Assembly (NCBI GenBank): GCA_000755425.1
Contig: BBMT01000007.1
Coordinates: forward strand, 247,173 to 311,172
Direction of reading: 5' to 3'
Length of the DNA: 64,000 nt
DNA from: Vibrio maritimus
Lineage (GTDB): Bacteria > Pseudomonadota > Gammaproteobacteria > Enterobacterales > Vibrionaceae
A program made the translations under genes and the position numbers. Below, piece by piece: positions 18,087 through 28,085 of this stretch. Every line of letters starts with the position of its first letter. Position 1 is the stretch's first letter. The notes beneath the pieces are model-generated. The model did no database searches. It was not told the origin of the DNA and worked only from the letters and a program-made list of their open reading frames with translations.

Positions 18087-18472
18087 ATGATAACTGCGTT
18101 GTACGGCTCTCTTCTAGCTTCACTGATGATTTGGCTTTCATTTCAGGTGATCAAACAGCGAAGATCGAATCAGGTCGCCTATGCCGATGGAGGCGTGGAA
18201 GCCTTGCAGATTGCGAGAAGCGCACAAGGGAATGCCGTCGACTATATTCCTATTACTCTAATTCTTATGGCCTTTGTTGAGTACAACGCGCGCCAGCGAT
18301 TTGGATTCATGTCATTGGGGTGAGCTTTGTAGTTGGGCGCTGCCTGCATGCTCACGGAATTCTCAACAAACGATTCAAAGGCCGGGTAAGAGGAATGCAA
18401 ATCACTATTTTTGCAATGGCAGGGCTTATTGTTTCAAACCTTTTTTACCTTCCTTTTGACAGGCTCTTGTAA
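18087..18472 (+). CDS. MAPEG family membrane protein (frameshifted as given)
   Basis: Four-helix membrane protein of the MAPEG family (glutathione-related/eicosanoid membrane proteins). The first frame from ATG 18087 includes the family motif ARSAQGNAVDYIPITLILMA and runs to FVEYN; the frame then breaks near 18288. The other frame continues GAPAIWIHVIGVSFVVGR, CLHAHGILNKRFKGRVRGMQ and ends at 18472. Adding one G restores a 128-residue protein of normal length. Its TAA overlaps the ATG of the next gene (TAATG), indicating translational coupling. Confidence 0.8.
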
Positions 18473-18999
18473 TGACGCGCGCTCTACTTCCACCGGCATG
18501 GGTGATGGTTTCTATTGGCCTTATCCTTAACGTGATGGCGATTGTGCTTTCAAGCCAAGTGCTGGACAAAATGTCGAGTGATATTGCTTTAATACAGGAG
18601 CGTAAAGAAGCAAATCTGTATTCGATGCAGCTTGCGTGGAACCAAGTGGAAACGCTGGAGAGAAAACGTGAAGCGCTGCTATTGCATCTCGATGGTGCTG
18701 ATATCGATTCTGAGATAGCCGACATGCTACGCGGTCAGCTCTCTCAGTGGGTAACTTCTTCGGTTCCGCCCATCCACCGAAAACACCTCCCTGAATTGAT
18801 GGCCATGATCAATAGCGCGCAAGATACCCAGCGTGATTTGATTGATGGGCTCTATCTCGACAATTTGGAGCTCTCAGAAACGTTAGCGAGCGTCGAAGAA
18901 GACATGGCGTATTACAAAAACATCGCGGTTTTTCTGCAGATTCTAGGGTTAGCATTGATCTTAGCCCGTGATCTTTCTCGCCGGTCATTGCCAAATTGA
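18472..18999 (+). CDS. Coiled-coil membrane protein, unknown
   Basis: A 175-residue protein with one helix at residues 8-28, a long charged helical middle (about 35-145) with heptad-like leucines, and a second hydrophobic helix near 150-166. This resembles a periplasmic sensor segment without any signalling domain, but no family is recognised. It overlaps the MAPEG stop codon and is probably co-transcribed. Confidence 0.65.
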   Translation: MTRALLPPAWVMVSIGLILNVMAIVLSSQVLDKMSSDIALIQERKEANLYSMQLAWNQVETLERKREALLLHLDGADIDSEIADMLRGQLSQWVTSSVPPIHRKHLPELMAMINSAQDTQRDLIDGLYLDNLELSETLASVEEDMAYYKNIAVFLQILGLALILARDLSRRSLPN

Positions 19000-19039
19000 T
19001 ATACTCTAAGGCATCACTTTTGCAATTTATGAAATAAAC

Positions 19040-19921
19040 ATGCTTACTCGTTCTGATGATCTGGAAATATTACTCTCTGTTGTCGATAGTGGCGGTTTTT
19101 CCGCTGCGGCAGAGGCGCTCGACATTCAAGTGGCCAAAGTGTCTCGCAGTGTGAGTAAGCTTGAGACCCAACTTGGGGTGACGCTTTTAAACCGTACCAC
19201 TCGCCGTATAGAGCTCACCGACGAAGGTCGTCAGTTTGTGGAGGGAGTTCGTGAAGGGCTACGTATTCTACAGCAGACCGAAGAAGAGATTGTGGCTAGA
19301 GGTGAGCTGCCAAAAGGGCGACTGAGAGTGGATGCTGCAAGTCCATTTGTACTGCATCAACTGGTGCCGCTTATCGCTGAATTTAATAAAGACTATCCAG
19401 ATATTGAGCTTGAGCTCACCTCCAACGAAGGGTTTGTTGATTTGCTTGAGAAGCGCACCGATGTTGCGATTCGTATTGGTAAATTAACTGACTCAACGCT
19501 GCATGCGAAACCGCTAGGAAAGAGCCTGTTGTATCTCGTCGCATCACCCGATTACCTTGCCCAGCGTGGCTACCCCAAATCGGCTGCTGATTTGAGTACG
19601 CATAGTTTAATCGGCTTTGTCGGTGCGAAGGTACTTAACCAATGGCCATTACCCGGCAACCCTACGATTCAGCCAAGTATGGTGTCGAGTAACGGTGAGA
19701 CAGTGCGCCAGTTGACTCTGGCGGGTAACGGGATTGCGTGTATGTCGGGCTTTATGGTCAAACAAGATATTGAGGAAGGGCGCTTGGTGCCACTTCTTGA
19801 GTCAGAAAAACTCACTACGACGGGTCGCGAGCAAGTCAGTGCCGTCTACTACCGCTCGTCGTCGGTCGCGCGCCGAATTACTGCGTTTATTGAGTTTATC
19901 CAGCCTAGGCTATCGCTGTAG
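19040..19921 (+). CDS. LysR family transcriptional regulator
   Basis: A 293-residue intact LysR protein. The helix-turn-helix lies in GGFSAAAEALDIQVAKVSRS (residues 17-36) with KLETQLGVTLLNRTTRRIELT following; the effector domain includes PKGRLRVDAASPF and ADLSTHSLIGF, typical of the YafC/DsdC-like subgroup. It is followed at 125 bases by an Old Yellow Enzyme gene in the same direction, its probable target given how often LysR and OYE genes are paired. Confidence 0.85.
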   Translation: MLTRSDDLEILLSVVDSGGFSAAAEALDIQVAKVSRSVSKLETQLGVTLLNRTTRRIELTDEGRQFVEGVREGLRILQQTEEEIVARGELPKGRLRVDAASPFVLHQLVPLIAEFNKDYPDIELELTSNEGFVDLLEKRTDVAIRIGKLTDSTLHAKPLGKSLLYLVASPDYLAQRGYPKSAADLSTHSLIGFVGAKVLNQWPLPGNPTIQPSMVSSNGETVRQLTLAGNGIACMSGFMVKQDIEEGRLVPLLESEKLTTTGREQVSAVYYRSSSVARRITAFIEFIQPRLSL

Positions 19922-20046
19922 TCGATATTTCCTTCTTTGTTCCCGCGGCTTTTGCATTTTTGACAAAAGCATTTGTGATTATTGCTCTCAATCTAGAGGT
20001 CACTCGCCGCTAAAATGTCCCCATTACGATATTGAGGGCATACGAC

Positions 20047-21135
20047 ATGATCTTTTCTAATTTCAACTACGGCCAACTTGAGCTAAGCAATCGCATCGCG
20101 ATGGCACCGATGACCCGTTCTCGCACCACTCAACCGGGTGATGTGCCGAATGACATGATGGCGACTTACTACGCACAGCGCGCGAATGCAGGTCTTATCA
20201 TCACTGAAGGTGCGCCGATCTCGGCCATTGGTCGTGGTTACTCGATGACCCCGGGTATCTATACCCAAGCGCACATCGATGGTTGGAAAAAAGTCACGAA
20301 AGCGATCCACGACCAAGGCAGCAAAGTATTCATTCAGCTTTGGCACGTAGGTCGTCGTAGCCATGAATCCATCACGGGTGAACAGGTTTTGTCTGCGTCG
20401 GCGATTAAAGAAGCTGACCAAGTATTCGGTCCGCTACCAGAGGGTGGCTTCGGTATGATTGAAACTGGCGAACCTCGCGCAATGACTGAGCAAGATATTC
20501 AGCAAACTATTGCCGATTATGTTCAAGCCGCGAAAAACGCGATTGAAGCGGGCTTCGACGGTATTGAAATCCATGCAGCGCATGGTTACTTGCTTGATCA
20601 GTTTATGCGACTTTCTAGCAACCAACGTACTGACCAATATGGTGGTTCTCAAGAAAATCGTATCCGTTTACTCGTTGAAGTGATGCAAGCTGTGGTGAAT
20701 GAAATCGGTGGCGACAAAGTCGCGATTCGTGTCTCGCCACACGTCATGGAAGGCTTTGCCGAAGAAGATCCAGAGATTGTCGAAGTGGTGAAAAAGGCGC
20801 TCGTTGCACTGGCTCCAATGAATCTTGCTTATGTGCATTTCTCTGAAAATATCTCGCGTTATGTTGAAGCGCCAGAGTCTTTCCGTAAAGAGGTGCGCGA
20901 TATTTACCCGAACCCAATCATGATTGCAGGTAAGCTGACGAAAGAGAGTGCCACTGCACTACTAGAAAACAACTACGCCGACCTTGTGGCATTTGGCACG
21001 CCGTATGTGACCAATCCAGATCTTGTGGCGCGTTTCAAAAACAATTGGCCACTGGCTGAGTTTGATGCCGATGCAAGGCTGAGCTTGTATGGCGGTAATG
21101 AGAAAGGGTATATCGATTATCCAGAGTACCAATAA
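20047..21135 (+). CDS. Old Yellow Enzyme family alkene reductase (NemA-like)
   Basis: A 362-residue FMN-dependent ene-reductase. The N-terminus has the AMAPMTRSR strand, HVGRRSH near residue 100, the catalytic HAAHGYLLDQF (histidine pair near 180) with SNQRTDQYGGS, and an FMN-phosphate site around AGKLTKESA and FGTPYVTNPD. It reduces activated C=C bonds or nitro groups with NAD(P)H. ATG 20047 follows GAGGG at a good distance; an in-frame GTG/ATG-like extension to 20032 is not needed. Confidence 0.9.
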   Translation: MIFSNFNYGQLELSNRIAMAPMTRSRTTQPGDVPNDMMATYYAQRANAGLIITEGAPISAIGRGYSMTPGIYTQAHIDGWKKVTKAIHDQGSKVFIQLWHVGRRSHESITGEQVLSASAIKEADQVFGPLPEGGFGMIETGEPRAMTEQDIQQTIADYVQAAKNAIEAGFDGIEIHAAHGYLLDQFMRLSSNQRTDQYGGSQENRIRLLVEVMQAVVNEIGGDKVAIRVSPHVMEGFAEEDPEIVEVVKKALVALAPMNLAYVHFSENISRYVEAPESFRKEVRDIYPNPIMIAGKLTKESATALLENNYADLVAFGTPYVTNPDLVARFKNNWPLAEFDADARLSLYGGNEKGYIDYPEYQ

Positions 21136-21192
21136 GGTCGGATTGTTGGAGTCTAGGATTCCCAAAAGCTAAATACCAAATGCCAGAAAATA

Positions 21193-21231
21193 AAAGGCGA
21201 GCATTCATGATGGAATGCTCGCCTTTGTCGT
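21193..21231 (-). terminator. Terminator of the chelatase operon
   Basis: A 14-bp perfect stem (AAAGGCGAGCATTC / GAATGCTCGCCTTT) with TTTTATTTT after it on the minus strand; it separates two convergent units and may also stop the OYE transcript. Confidence 0.85.
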
Positions 21232-21247
21232 TAGTCACCAGCGCTGA

Positions 21248-21544
21248 CTATTTAGGAACGTAAACAAGACGGCCGTCATCTAATCGGTAGGTTTGTCCTG
21301 CCACGGTTCCGGTTCCTTCGCCGATTTCGTCTGTGCTCTCGTAGCGTGTTAACGTCTCGCCATCTTTTATGGTAATTCGCATGTCTTTTTCTCCCGGATT
21401 TTCCACGAGAATACTGTTATCTGGTAGTTGAGCTCCGGTGACATTGAGCATCATCAGAAATGCCATGACGACGGCAAAAAGATCCACCATATTGACGATT
21501 GAAAGAATAGGATCGTCGGCTTCTTCATTTTCTAGGAATCTCAT
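21248..21544 (-). CDS. DUF2149 domain protein (HmuV/ExbD-like partner)
   Basis: A 98-residue protein with one N-terminal membrane helix (VDLFAVVMAFLMMLNVTGA, residues 20-38) and a short periplasmic tail, matching DUF2149. These proteins accompany an ExbB/MotA-type protein and a CobN-like chelatase in heme or corrinoid uptake operons and occupy the place of ExbD. The start overlaps the stop of the ExbB-like gene by four bases, so the two are coupled. Confidence 0.8.
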   Translation of the reverse strand: MRFLENEEADDPILSIVNMVDLFAVVMAFLMMLNVTGAQLPDNSILVENPGEKDMRITIKDGETLTRYESTDEIGEGTGTVAGQTYRLDDGRLVYVPK

Positions 21545-22016
21545 TGCTCTGTTTTTACCTCAATGCCAACCATGTCTTGAAGTAGCCAACGACGTCGTAC
21601 CGTCATTACGCTAAAGGTAATACTGGCAGCTATGAGCGCAAGGATAGAAGCAGAGAAGGCGACGATCATTTCTTCTGCTACGCGCTCAATGTTGCCTTCT
21701 CCCATGGCGACCAAAGCCGGGCCAATCGCAATCATGGTTGTCACGAGTCCCAACATAGGGCCAGATCGACTGATCAGGCGCAAAGGTTCAAGCTCTTTGA
21801 TCACTCTTAGTTCTAGATGCTCGCTTGAGAAGTTCTCAGTTTTTGAGCATAGCGAACAAGACTTGAGTTGAAACTACTTGAACGTCGCTGCACAAACTCC
21901 ATAAGGAAGCGGCCAAGGCTATAGAGAGAATAAAGGACAATCAGTAGTATCAGCACCATAATGGGCTGCATGAATAAAGTAGAAAATTGATAAACAAGGG
22001 TTTCAATTTGATTCAT
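21541..22016 (-). CDS. MotA/TolQ/ExbB family proton channel protein (frameshifted as given)
   Basis: From ATG 22016 a first helix (QPIMVLILLIVLYSLYSL) is followed by a break near 21823; the other frame continues EHLELRVIKELEPLRLISRS, GPMLGLVTTMIAIGPALVAM and a last helix AFSASILALIAASITFSVM. Adding one G (GCGAGC to GCGGAGC) gives a 158-residue ExbB/MotA-like protein. It should form an inner-membrane proton-driven motor with the DUF2149 protein, energising the TonB-dependent receptor or the chelatase of this operon. Confidence 0.8.
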
Positions 22017-22019
22017 CGG

Positions 22020-25000
22020 TTAATCTCTCATTTGTCGATGTTGGCGTAGTGCACCAAAGGCGACACACGCGAGGGAGAATAAAATTAGAAGCAGCAGCTT
22101 AGTATCTTCGAGTTCAGGCATGGTGACGTTTTCGACTTCGCTCATGACGTTGCCTGAAATGGTTGGAGACGAGTTCACGTCCGCTGCTGTTCCTAGCATT
22201 CCGAAACCAGTCGCGAGATCGTTGATGTAAGCCGCTGTCACGTCATGTGCCTTGTGATGTTCGACCATCGGTTCCAGTTCTTGGTGGCGTTCAATAAGAG
22301 AACGAAGCCTTTCTTCAGAGGCCTCCCAATAACCTTTGCGTACCGCCTCCAGCATTCTTTCGATGATCTGTATTTGTGCCGCTGGTTGATGTTGTTCGAA
22401 CCACTCATTCAGTTCGAGTTGGTATTTATCATCAATTAAGACTTCACTAAGAGTTTCCCATTGGTCATCTCTAACGGTTTCAGGTGCTGTGACTTGCCAA
22501 CCAAAGATATTGTTGGTCACGTCTAGCATGTTGATAGCGCCGGAGTACCCCTCCGTTTTCATCGCCTTGAGCCAAGTAGGGTTCATGTAGCGTGCATTGA
22601 GCTCTTCGGCCAAGAATCGACTTGCGGCAACGGTTCTTCCTTCTGACTGTCGCAAATCACTGATGTACAAAGAGGGAGACTGACCTGAAACGGTACGGAC
22701 CGCACTGGCTAATCCGCCCAGATATTCGAATGGATGATCCGTTGATAGCACGCCATGTAGGCGGCTGGTGCGAGTCATGATGGCGGTATCGACATTTTCG
22801 AGTTGGGAAGCGAACAGGTTCACATCGGTCTGCTTTTCACCCCACATGCCACCACCATAGGCGTACTGCAAGCGAGTCACAAACTGTTGGCCGAGCGCAT
22901 CATCGCTGTCCCATGTTTGTGATTGAACCGCCTTATGATTAACGCCGGAGCCATAGTCACCCGGTGCGTTGCTAAAGATACGGACAGCAGCAAGTCGCTG
23001 TGCATCGAGTTGGCTGTAGCCTTTAGCGATGAGATCCTCGGCCACAGACCGGCTATTTTGAGCGATCGCATTGTCATCATCGATTTTGGCTATCTCTTCT
23101 ATCGCTTTAGATAGCTTTCGCATGAAACCATCAAATTGATCACGATAGACGGATGTTGCTTGAATTACGACATCAATACGCTCACGACCAAGCTGTTCGG
23201 TTGGAATGATCTTGAGCTGCTTTAGATTGCCACCTCTATCCCACACAGGCTCTAGCCCTAAGGCTCTTAACACCTGCGCTTCCAACATGCCAAAGTGGCG
23301 TTGGGTTTCGCCAGCCCAAAGTGAAAACGCGATCTTTTTGGGTGTTTCACCCTTTTCCATTTGATGTGCTTGAATGAGCTTTTCTAGTTCTTGCTCGGAG
23401 GCTGCGTAAGCCGCTGAACTAGGCACTTTAGCAGGGTCAAATCCATATAGATTGGTGCCGCTGGTGGAGTTTGGATTGCGAATAGGATCGCCTCCAGAAC
23501 CTGCTTCGATGTAGTGCCCACTTAAAGCTGCCAATAGCGCATCGCTTTCGCCATTATTGGCCAAACTTTGATAACGCTGCGTAACGAGTTCTGCGTATTC
23601 TTCCATCTCTGGAGTAGGAGAGGCGTCACCGTTGACAACACCTGACACCCACTGTGCTGGTTTTGAATGCTCGAGCGTCGTCAAATCACCATCAAACTGT
23701 TGCCAAAACTCTGCTGCCGAAGGCTCAAAATGTTCTATGAACGCATCGCCTAACTGGAGTAGCAAGGTATAAACAACATCTTGGTGTGATTTTTCTTGGC
23801 CAAAACTGTGCAGACCCAGCGGTACGACCTCGCCTGCCAATCTTTCAAAGTGTTCCTCTAACGCACTGGCGGCTTCATCAAAGTGATTGTCTATAGTGTC
23901 ACTAGTGAGGCCTATATCAGCGGCAACGTTCAAGTTGTCAATTTGCTCGGTAATTTGTAGCTGCAGTTTGTCTTTAACAGCGCCATCCGGTGCGGACAAG
24001 TAATCACCCAGCAACCCATTTAGTGCAACATAGTCGCCATATAAACCCGCAGGGCCAAAAGGTGGGGTTTGGTGACTGATAATGGTCGCGCGACCACGTC
24101 GTTTGGCTTGTAGTGCCTCAGCGATGTTGTCTTGAATATAGGGATAGATGACCGGGAGTGAGCCCAATGTCATATACGGGAAGTCACTGGCTGCGAGTCC
24201 ACGAGCTTTGCCCGGTGTCCATTCTTGAGAACCATGCGTACCCAAATGGATTAGCGCGTCCATCTCCCCATTTGATGTTCCTGTTGCAACCATAAATAGA
24301 CGGCGAGGTAGAGGTGATCTGGCGGCTCTTTCGTGTTGTGGATAGCGTGACCAACGGTGCCAGCGCGCGGTGGTTGAGGTAGTACGTGCAGGTGCCCATA
24401 TTGTTTGACAGGGAAAACGAAAGCGAGCTCGCCGTTTACTTCTCGTAGTGCTTGATGTTTATCCGGTGCTCCCCACCATTTCAGAATGAACTGCCTTTGT
24501 TTTCGAGGTAAGGCATTGAACCAAGCTTGGTAGTTAGTTAGGGGGATGCTTGCAGCATAGCCTCGCTCAAGCAGATCTAATGTGGTATCTGGCTGATAGT
24601 AGCCCGAGAGCAGAAGCTTTGCATCATCAATCGTTTGCTGCTCACTCAACGCCTCAGTTTGGTAGCCCTCGGTGTATAACGCCGAGGATATGCTGCGTAT
24701 ACTGCTTGGAATATTGAGGTTTGAAGCAGAAATGTTTTCCGCACCCGCTGGCGCGTTCCAATACATCAGTGCCACGGTTTTATCTTGGTTGGCGTGAGTT
24801 TGTAGTCTGTGTAAAGCGCTCACTTTGTCGAAAAGTAAGGTCAATTGCGGCTCGATAACTTGTTTCTTACCATCGCTACCCGCAGATATCACCATTGGGT
24901 CTGTCAGACCCCAAGCTTCTGTTGTCGACAACATCACTGAGGCGAGGCCTGCGTCTACACCAACGTCGCTTGCTTGCCAGTCTCTTGCATCGCCGGTGCG

Positions 25001-25821
25001 ATAGTGGAGAGTTTGAATCACCGGTACACCAAGTCTTGATATTTCGTCAGTGCGGGCTTGGCCGTTATGAAGGTGAGTAAGGTTGACTAAAGCGGCAGGC
25101 TTTGACTCACTAGATCTTAACCAAGGCCAGTCTAAACCCTGTTTACGACCATCAAACCAGTAAAAAACGGCGGTGACGTTTGCTTCATCTGCCAATCGAG
25201 TGATTCTATCGAGATAGTCGAACTCCTGATCGGTGAACACGTTGCGACTGACAACAAGACCAACAATAGGGCGCTCGGCACTTGGTTCTGACTCGAGTCG
25301 CTTAGCTAATGTCGTAACAAACCCATGATTGAGATAGATACCATTTAACGGCACCTTTTCTGCCGCAGGGAAATCAGCAAGGCTGTCCCCTGAATGCCAT
25401 GCATGCACCATTGAAATAGATGTTGGTAGTTTTCTTGAGTGCCGTTTTGCCAATAGTCGGAGAGTTTGTTGACGAAATCTGTTGAAAGTCCGGTCGCAGC
25501 ATTCTGGGTGTTGGAGCCGAGTAGTACCCAAGGAAGGTTATTAGGTAACTCATTTATTACAGGCTGCAATCGCATCCTATCGGGTGTGCGCGGCGCATCA
25601 GCGATAATCAAGTCAGCGTTGGCAAGTACATCGGCTGAGGGGCTTTTTGTTGCCACCAAATCAACGTCATTGTCATGTGCGATGCTGGAAAGCAGTTTTA
25701 TTTTATTGCTTGATACAAAGTCAGTATGCAGCAGCACCACATTGGCGGCGATACTGCTGCTTGCAAAAGTGAAAAAGCACGCTGCGGTGAGCAGGCGTGC
25801 TAAAGCATATCGGATAGCCAT
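22020..25821 (-). CDS. CobN/HmuS-like periplasmic, membrane-anchored chelatase (two frameshifts as given)
   Basis: A CobN-family large chelatase of about 1267 residues once two single-base gaps are healed (near 25412 and in the CCCC run at 24266-24269). Family blocks include VLPQPPRAGTVGHAIHNTKEPPDH, ALIHLGTHGSQEWTPGKARGL and a Gly-rich YAYGGGMWGEKQ region. Unlike cytoplasmic CobN it has a signal peptide (ARLLTAACFFTFASSSIAA) and a C-terminal helix (LLLLILFSLACVAFGAL) ending HRQMRD, so it should face the periplasm. This architecture plus TonB receptor, ExbB-like and DUF2149 neighbours matches the HmuS type of heme-operon chelatase rather than cobalamin synthesis. Confidence 0.85.
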
Positions 25822-25823
25822 AG

Positions 25824-27754
25824 TTAGAAGCGATACTCCGCTCTAAAGTACACTTCTCTTGGTTGAACCGCGTAGGTGAACAGCTCTGAACTATCTTGAA
25901 GGTAGGTATCGAACAGGTTATTTACACCAACCGAACCTAAGAAATCACCACGGCTGTATTTCGCGGCCAAGTTGTAGATTTGGTAGTCTGGGAGTGTGTT
26001 TGACTCATAAGTCTGCTTACCAACATGCCTCATTGATACTTGAGTTGTGATGGCTTCAGAGGCCTGCCAATTGAGTGAAGCGAATGCTTGGGATTCCGGC
26101 TTATTCTCTATTTTCTCACCGGTTTGAGCATCTTTTGCATCAAGCAGTGTTAGGTTGGCATCGACATAGACAGAACGGGTGATGTCTACATGTCCCTGCC
26201 ATTCCAAACCTTTGATATCGGCTTCTTCAACATTCATATATTGATAGATGGTTTTGCCGGGCATCGGTCTGCCCGAGCAGCCATCGACACACTGAGTCAC
26301 GATGAGGTTTTCAACATTGTTCTGAAATAGTGTCAAACCGGTAGACCAGCGTGTTGCGTTATATTCTGCCGAAATCTCGTAGCTTTTGTTTTTTTCTGGC
26401 TTGAGGTGTTCATTACCAATAATGTCAAATGGTCGACCGGTTCCAACGCTCAAGTATTCAGGCGACAATTGTTTGATTGTCGGTGCTTTGTAACCTTCAC
26501 CATAACCGCCTTTCAGCGTCCAATTGTCAGTTGGGGTATAAACAACGTAGGCACGCGGTGAAAAGTTCGAACCAAACTCGGAGTGTTCATCAAAACGCGC
26601 TCCGGCAAGGAAGGAAACCGTTTCTGTCACTTCAAAATCACCCTGAGCGAATAGAGCCCCTTGACTCATTGAGCCTTCGCCAGAAGTCAGATCTGCACTT
26701 TTTAAACGTTGATGGCGCCACTGGCCTCCAACAGTCAGTTGATGCTGACCGATATGAAATTGGCTTTGACCATCAATAATGTTCTCATCCACGGTATTGG
26801 AAGTATTGATATCACCAACGGTCTTGCTGTTTGTCTGCTCAACGCGTGAACCATAAACACGAAGCTGTGTATCAAATTTGTTCCAATAGCCCGAGTGAGT
26901 AATGGCGTAGTCAAGAGTGTCGTAGTCGGTTGTGCTGCGTGTCAGTTCACCTGCGCCATTACCGCTGCCAATAATGTAGTCATACCAAGTTTGTTGTTGA
27001 GCCACTTTAAGGTCAACATCGAGCTCTTGCTGGTCACTGATAATGCTTTTCAACTGTGCATCGATGTATTTATTTCGATTGCCTGATATGTCGGTCTCAG
27101 TAGGGTCGTTGCGGTTCTCGACAAGACCACGGTAGTAGCTCCCCGCCGCGAGTTTCATAAACAACTTGTCTTGAATCAGCGCGCCAGATGTTTGAACTTC
27201 GCCATTGAAGCGATTGCCGCCATCTGAAACCGCAGTCCCACCGTGAGTTGAAACAACAGACTGCCATTCATTGGTAATCGGTTTGGTAATGACATTGACA
27301 ACGCCACCCAACGCGTCCGAACCATAAAGTGCCGACATAGGACCTTTAATGACTTCGATTCGCTCAATGTTCGAAACAGGAATATTTTGCAGCTCTACAT
27401 TTGCGTGGCCCATTAAGTCAGACGCGCGGCTTGTGCGGCGACCATCAATTAGAATCAGCGTTTGTGACGTGTCCATTCCTCGGATTTCAATACCTTTTCG
27501 ACCTTGACCAATATCCGCAATATTGACACCAACCGTGTTTACCAGTGCATCAGACAGGTTGTTGTAAGGCATGGTCTCCAACTGTTCAGCGGTAATCACC
27601 GAAACACTCGCGGGTGCATCTGAAAGCTTTTTTTCGTATGAGGTGGCGGTGACTACATGGGTTTCGTCTACCGACTTTTCGTTTGCCAAGCTTGCGTAGA
27701 AAGGACGCCGGCGATCGTCACTGCCAGCCAAGATGGGGTTGTAGAGTACTGCAT
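25824..27754 (-). CDS. TonB-dependent outer-membrane receptor (frameshifted as given)
   Basis: A 643-residue receptor after one base is restored in the GG run at 27686-27687. ATG 27754 (AGGG upstream) starts a signal peptide MQYSTTPSWLAVTIAGVLST; the mature part begins ANEKSVDETHVVTAT, containing a TonB box. The plug carries EIRGMDTSQTLILIDGRR and IERIEVIKGPMSALYGSDAL; the barrel ends FRAEYRF. It resembles BtuB/CirA-class receptors. First gene of the operon, two bases before the chelatase, so its ligand should be the chelatase substrate: heme or a related metallated tetrapyrrole. Confidence 0.88.
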
Positions 27755-27799
27755 ATTTCCCTAATTAAACTCAGTCCAAAAAATTGAGCTCGCAATGCT

Positions 27800-27811
27800 A
27801 TGTTATAACAT
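27800..27811. promoter_or_regulatory. Palindrome upstream of the TonB receptor
   Basis: Perfect 12-bp palindrome ATGTTATAACAT, about 46 bases before the receptor start. It could be an operator for the chelatase operon. It does not match the Fur consensus well and no cobalamin riboswitch fits in the short gap. Confidence 0.35.
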
Positions 27812-27884
27812 TACTATTGGCAATAGATTCGTGTGATGTTGGATCCTTTTTTGGACAAAAGAGAACGAAAGAGTGCCTGAGAGA

Positions 27885-28007
27885 ATGACGCTGATGCCTA
27901 TCTTCTTACTTGTGTGGAGACTTAATTCAGTGGCGACAACGGTGATAGCTGGAGTCTATTTGGTTCACCGATTGACTGATGTTTTCTTTAACGCTCTGAA
28001 GCGCTAA
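27885..28007 (+). CDS. Small single-span membrane protein candidate
   Basis: A 40-codon frame from ATG 27885 with a GAGAG-type site just upstream, encoding MTLMPIFLLVWRLNSVATTV and then a hydrophobic-to-basic end LTDVFFNALKR. It is followed eight bases later by a strong terminator. Length, one helix and the tight terminator suggest a real small protein, but I know no homologue. Confidence 0.4.
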   Translation: MTLMPIFLLVWRLNSVATTVIAGVYLVHRLTDVFFNALKR

Positions 28008-28014
28008 TAAATAA

Positions 28015-28044
28015 AGAGTCAGCTCCCATGGGCTGACTCTTTTG
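28015..28044. terminator. Bidirectional terminator
   Basis: AGAGTCAGC / GCTGACTCT stem; TTTT follows on the plus strand and TTTATTTATT on the minus strand. It ends both the small plus-strand frame and the S66 peptidase gene. Confidence 0.8.
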
Positions 28045-28085
28045 ATCCATAGAAGACTGTCTAGCGAGCTTTTATTAGCTGGTGG

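Noticed and set aside
22020..25821. Cobaltochelatase for cobalamin synthesis
   Set aside because: The protein has a signal peptide and C-terminal anchor, no cob/cbi genes are nearby, and the neighbours are uptake-type (TonB receptor, ExbB-like, DUF2149).
27755..27884. Cobalamin riboswitch or Fur box before the TonB receptor
   Set aside because: The gap is too short for a riboswitch and no 19-bp match to the Fur consensus beyond about half the positions was found.
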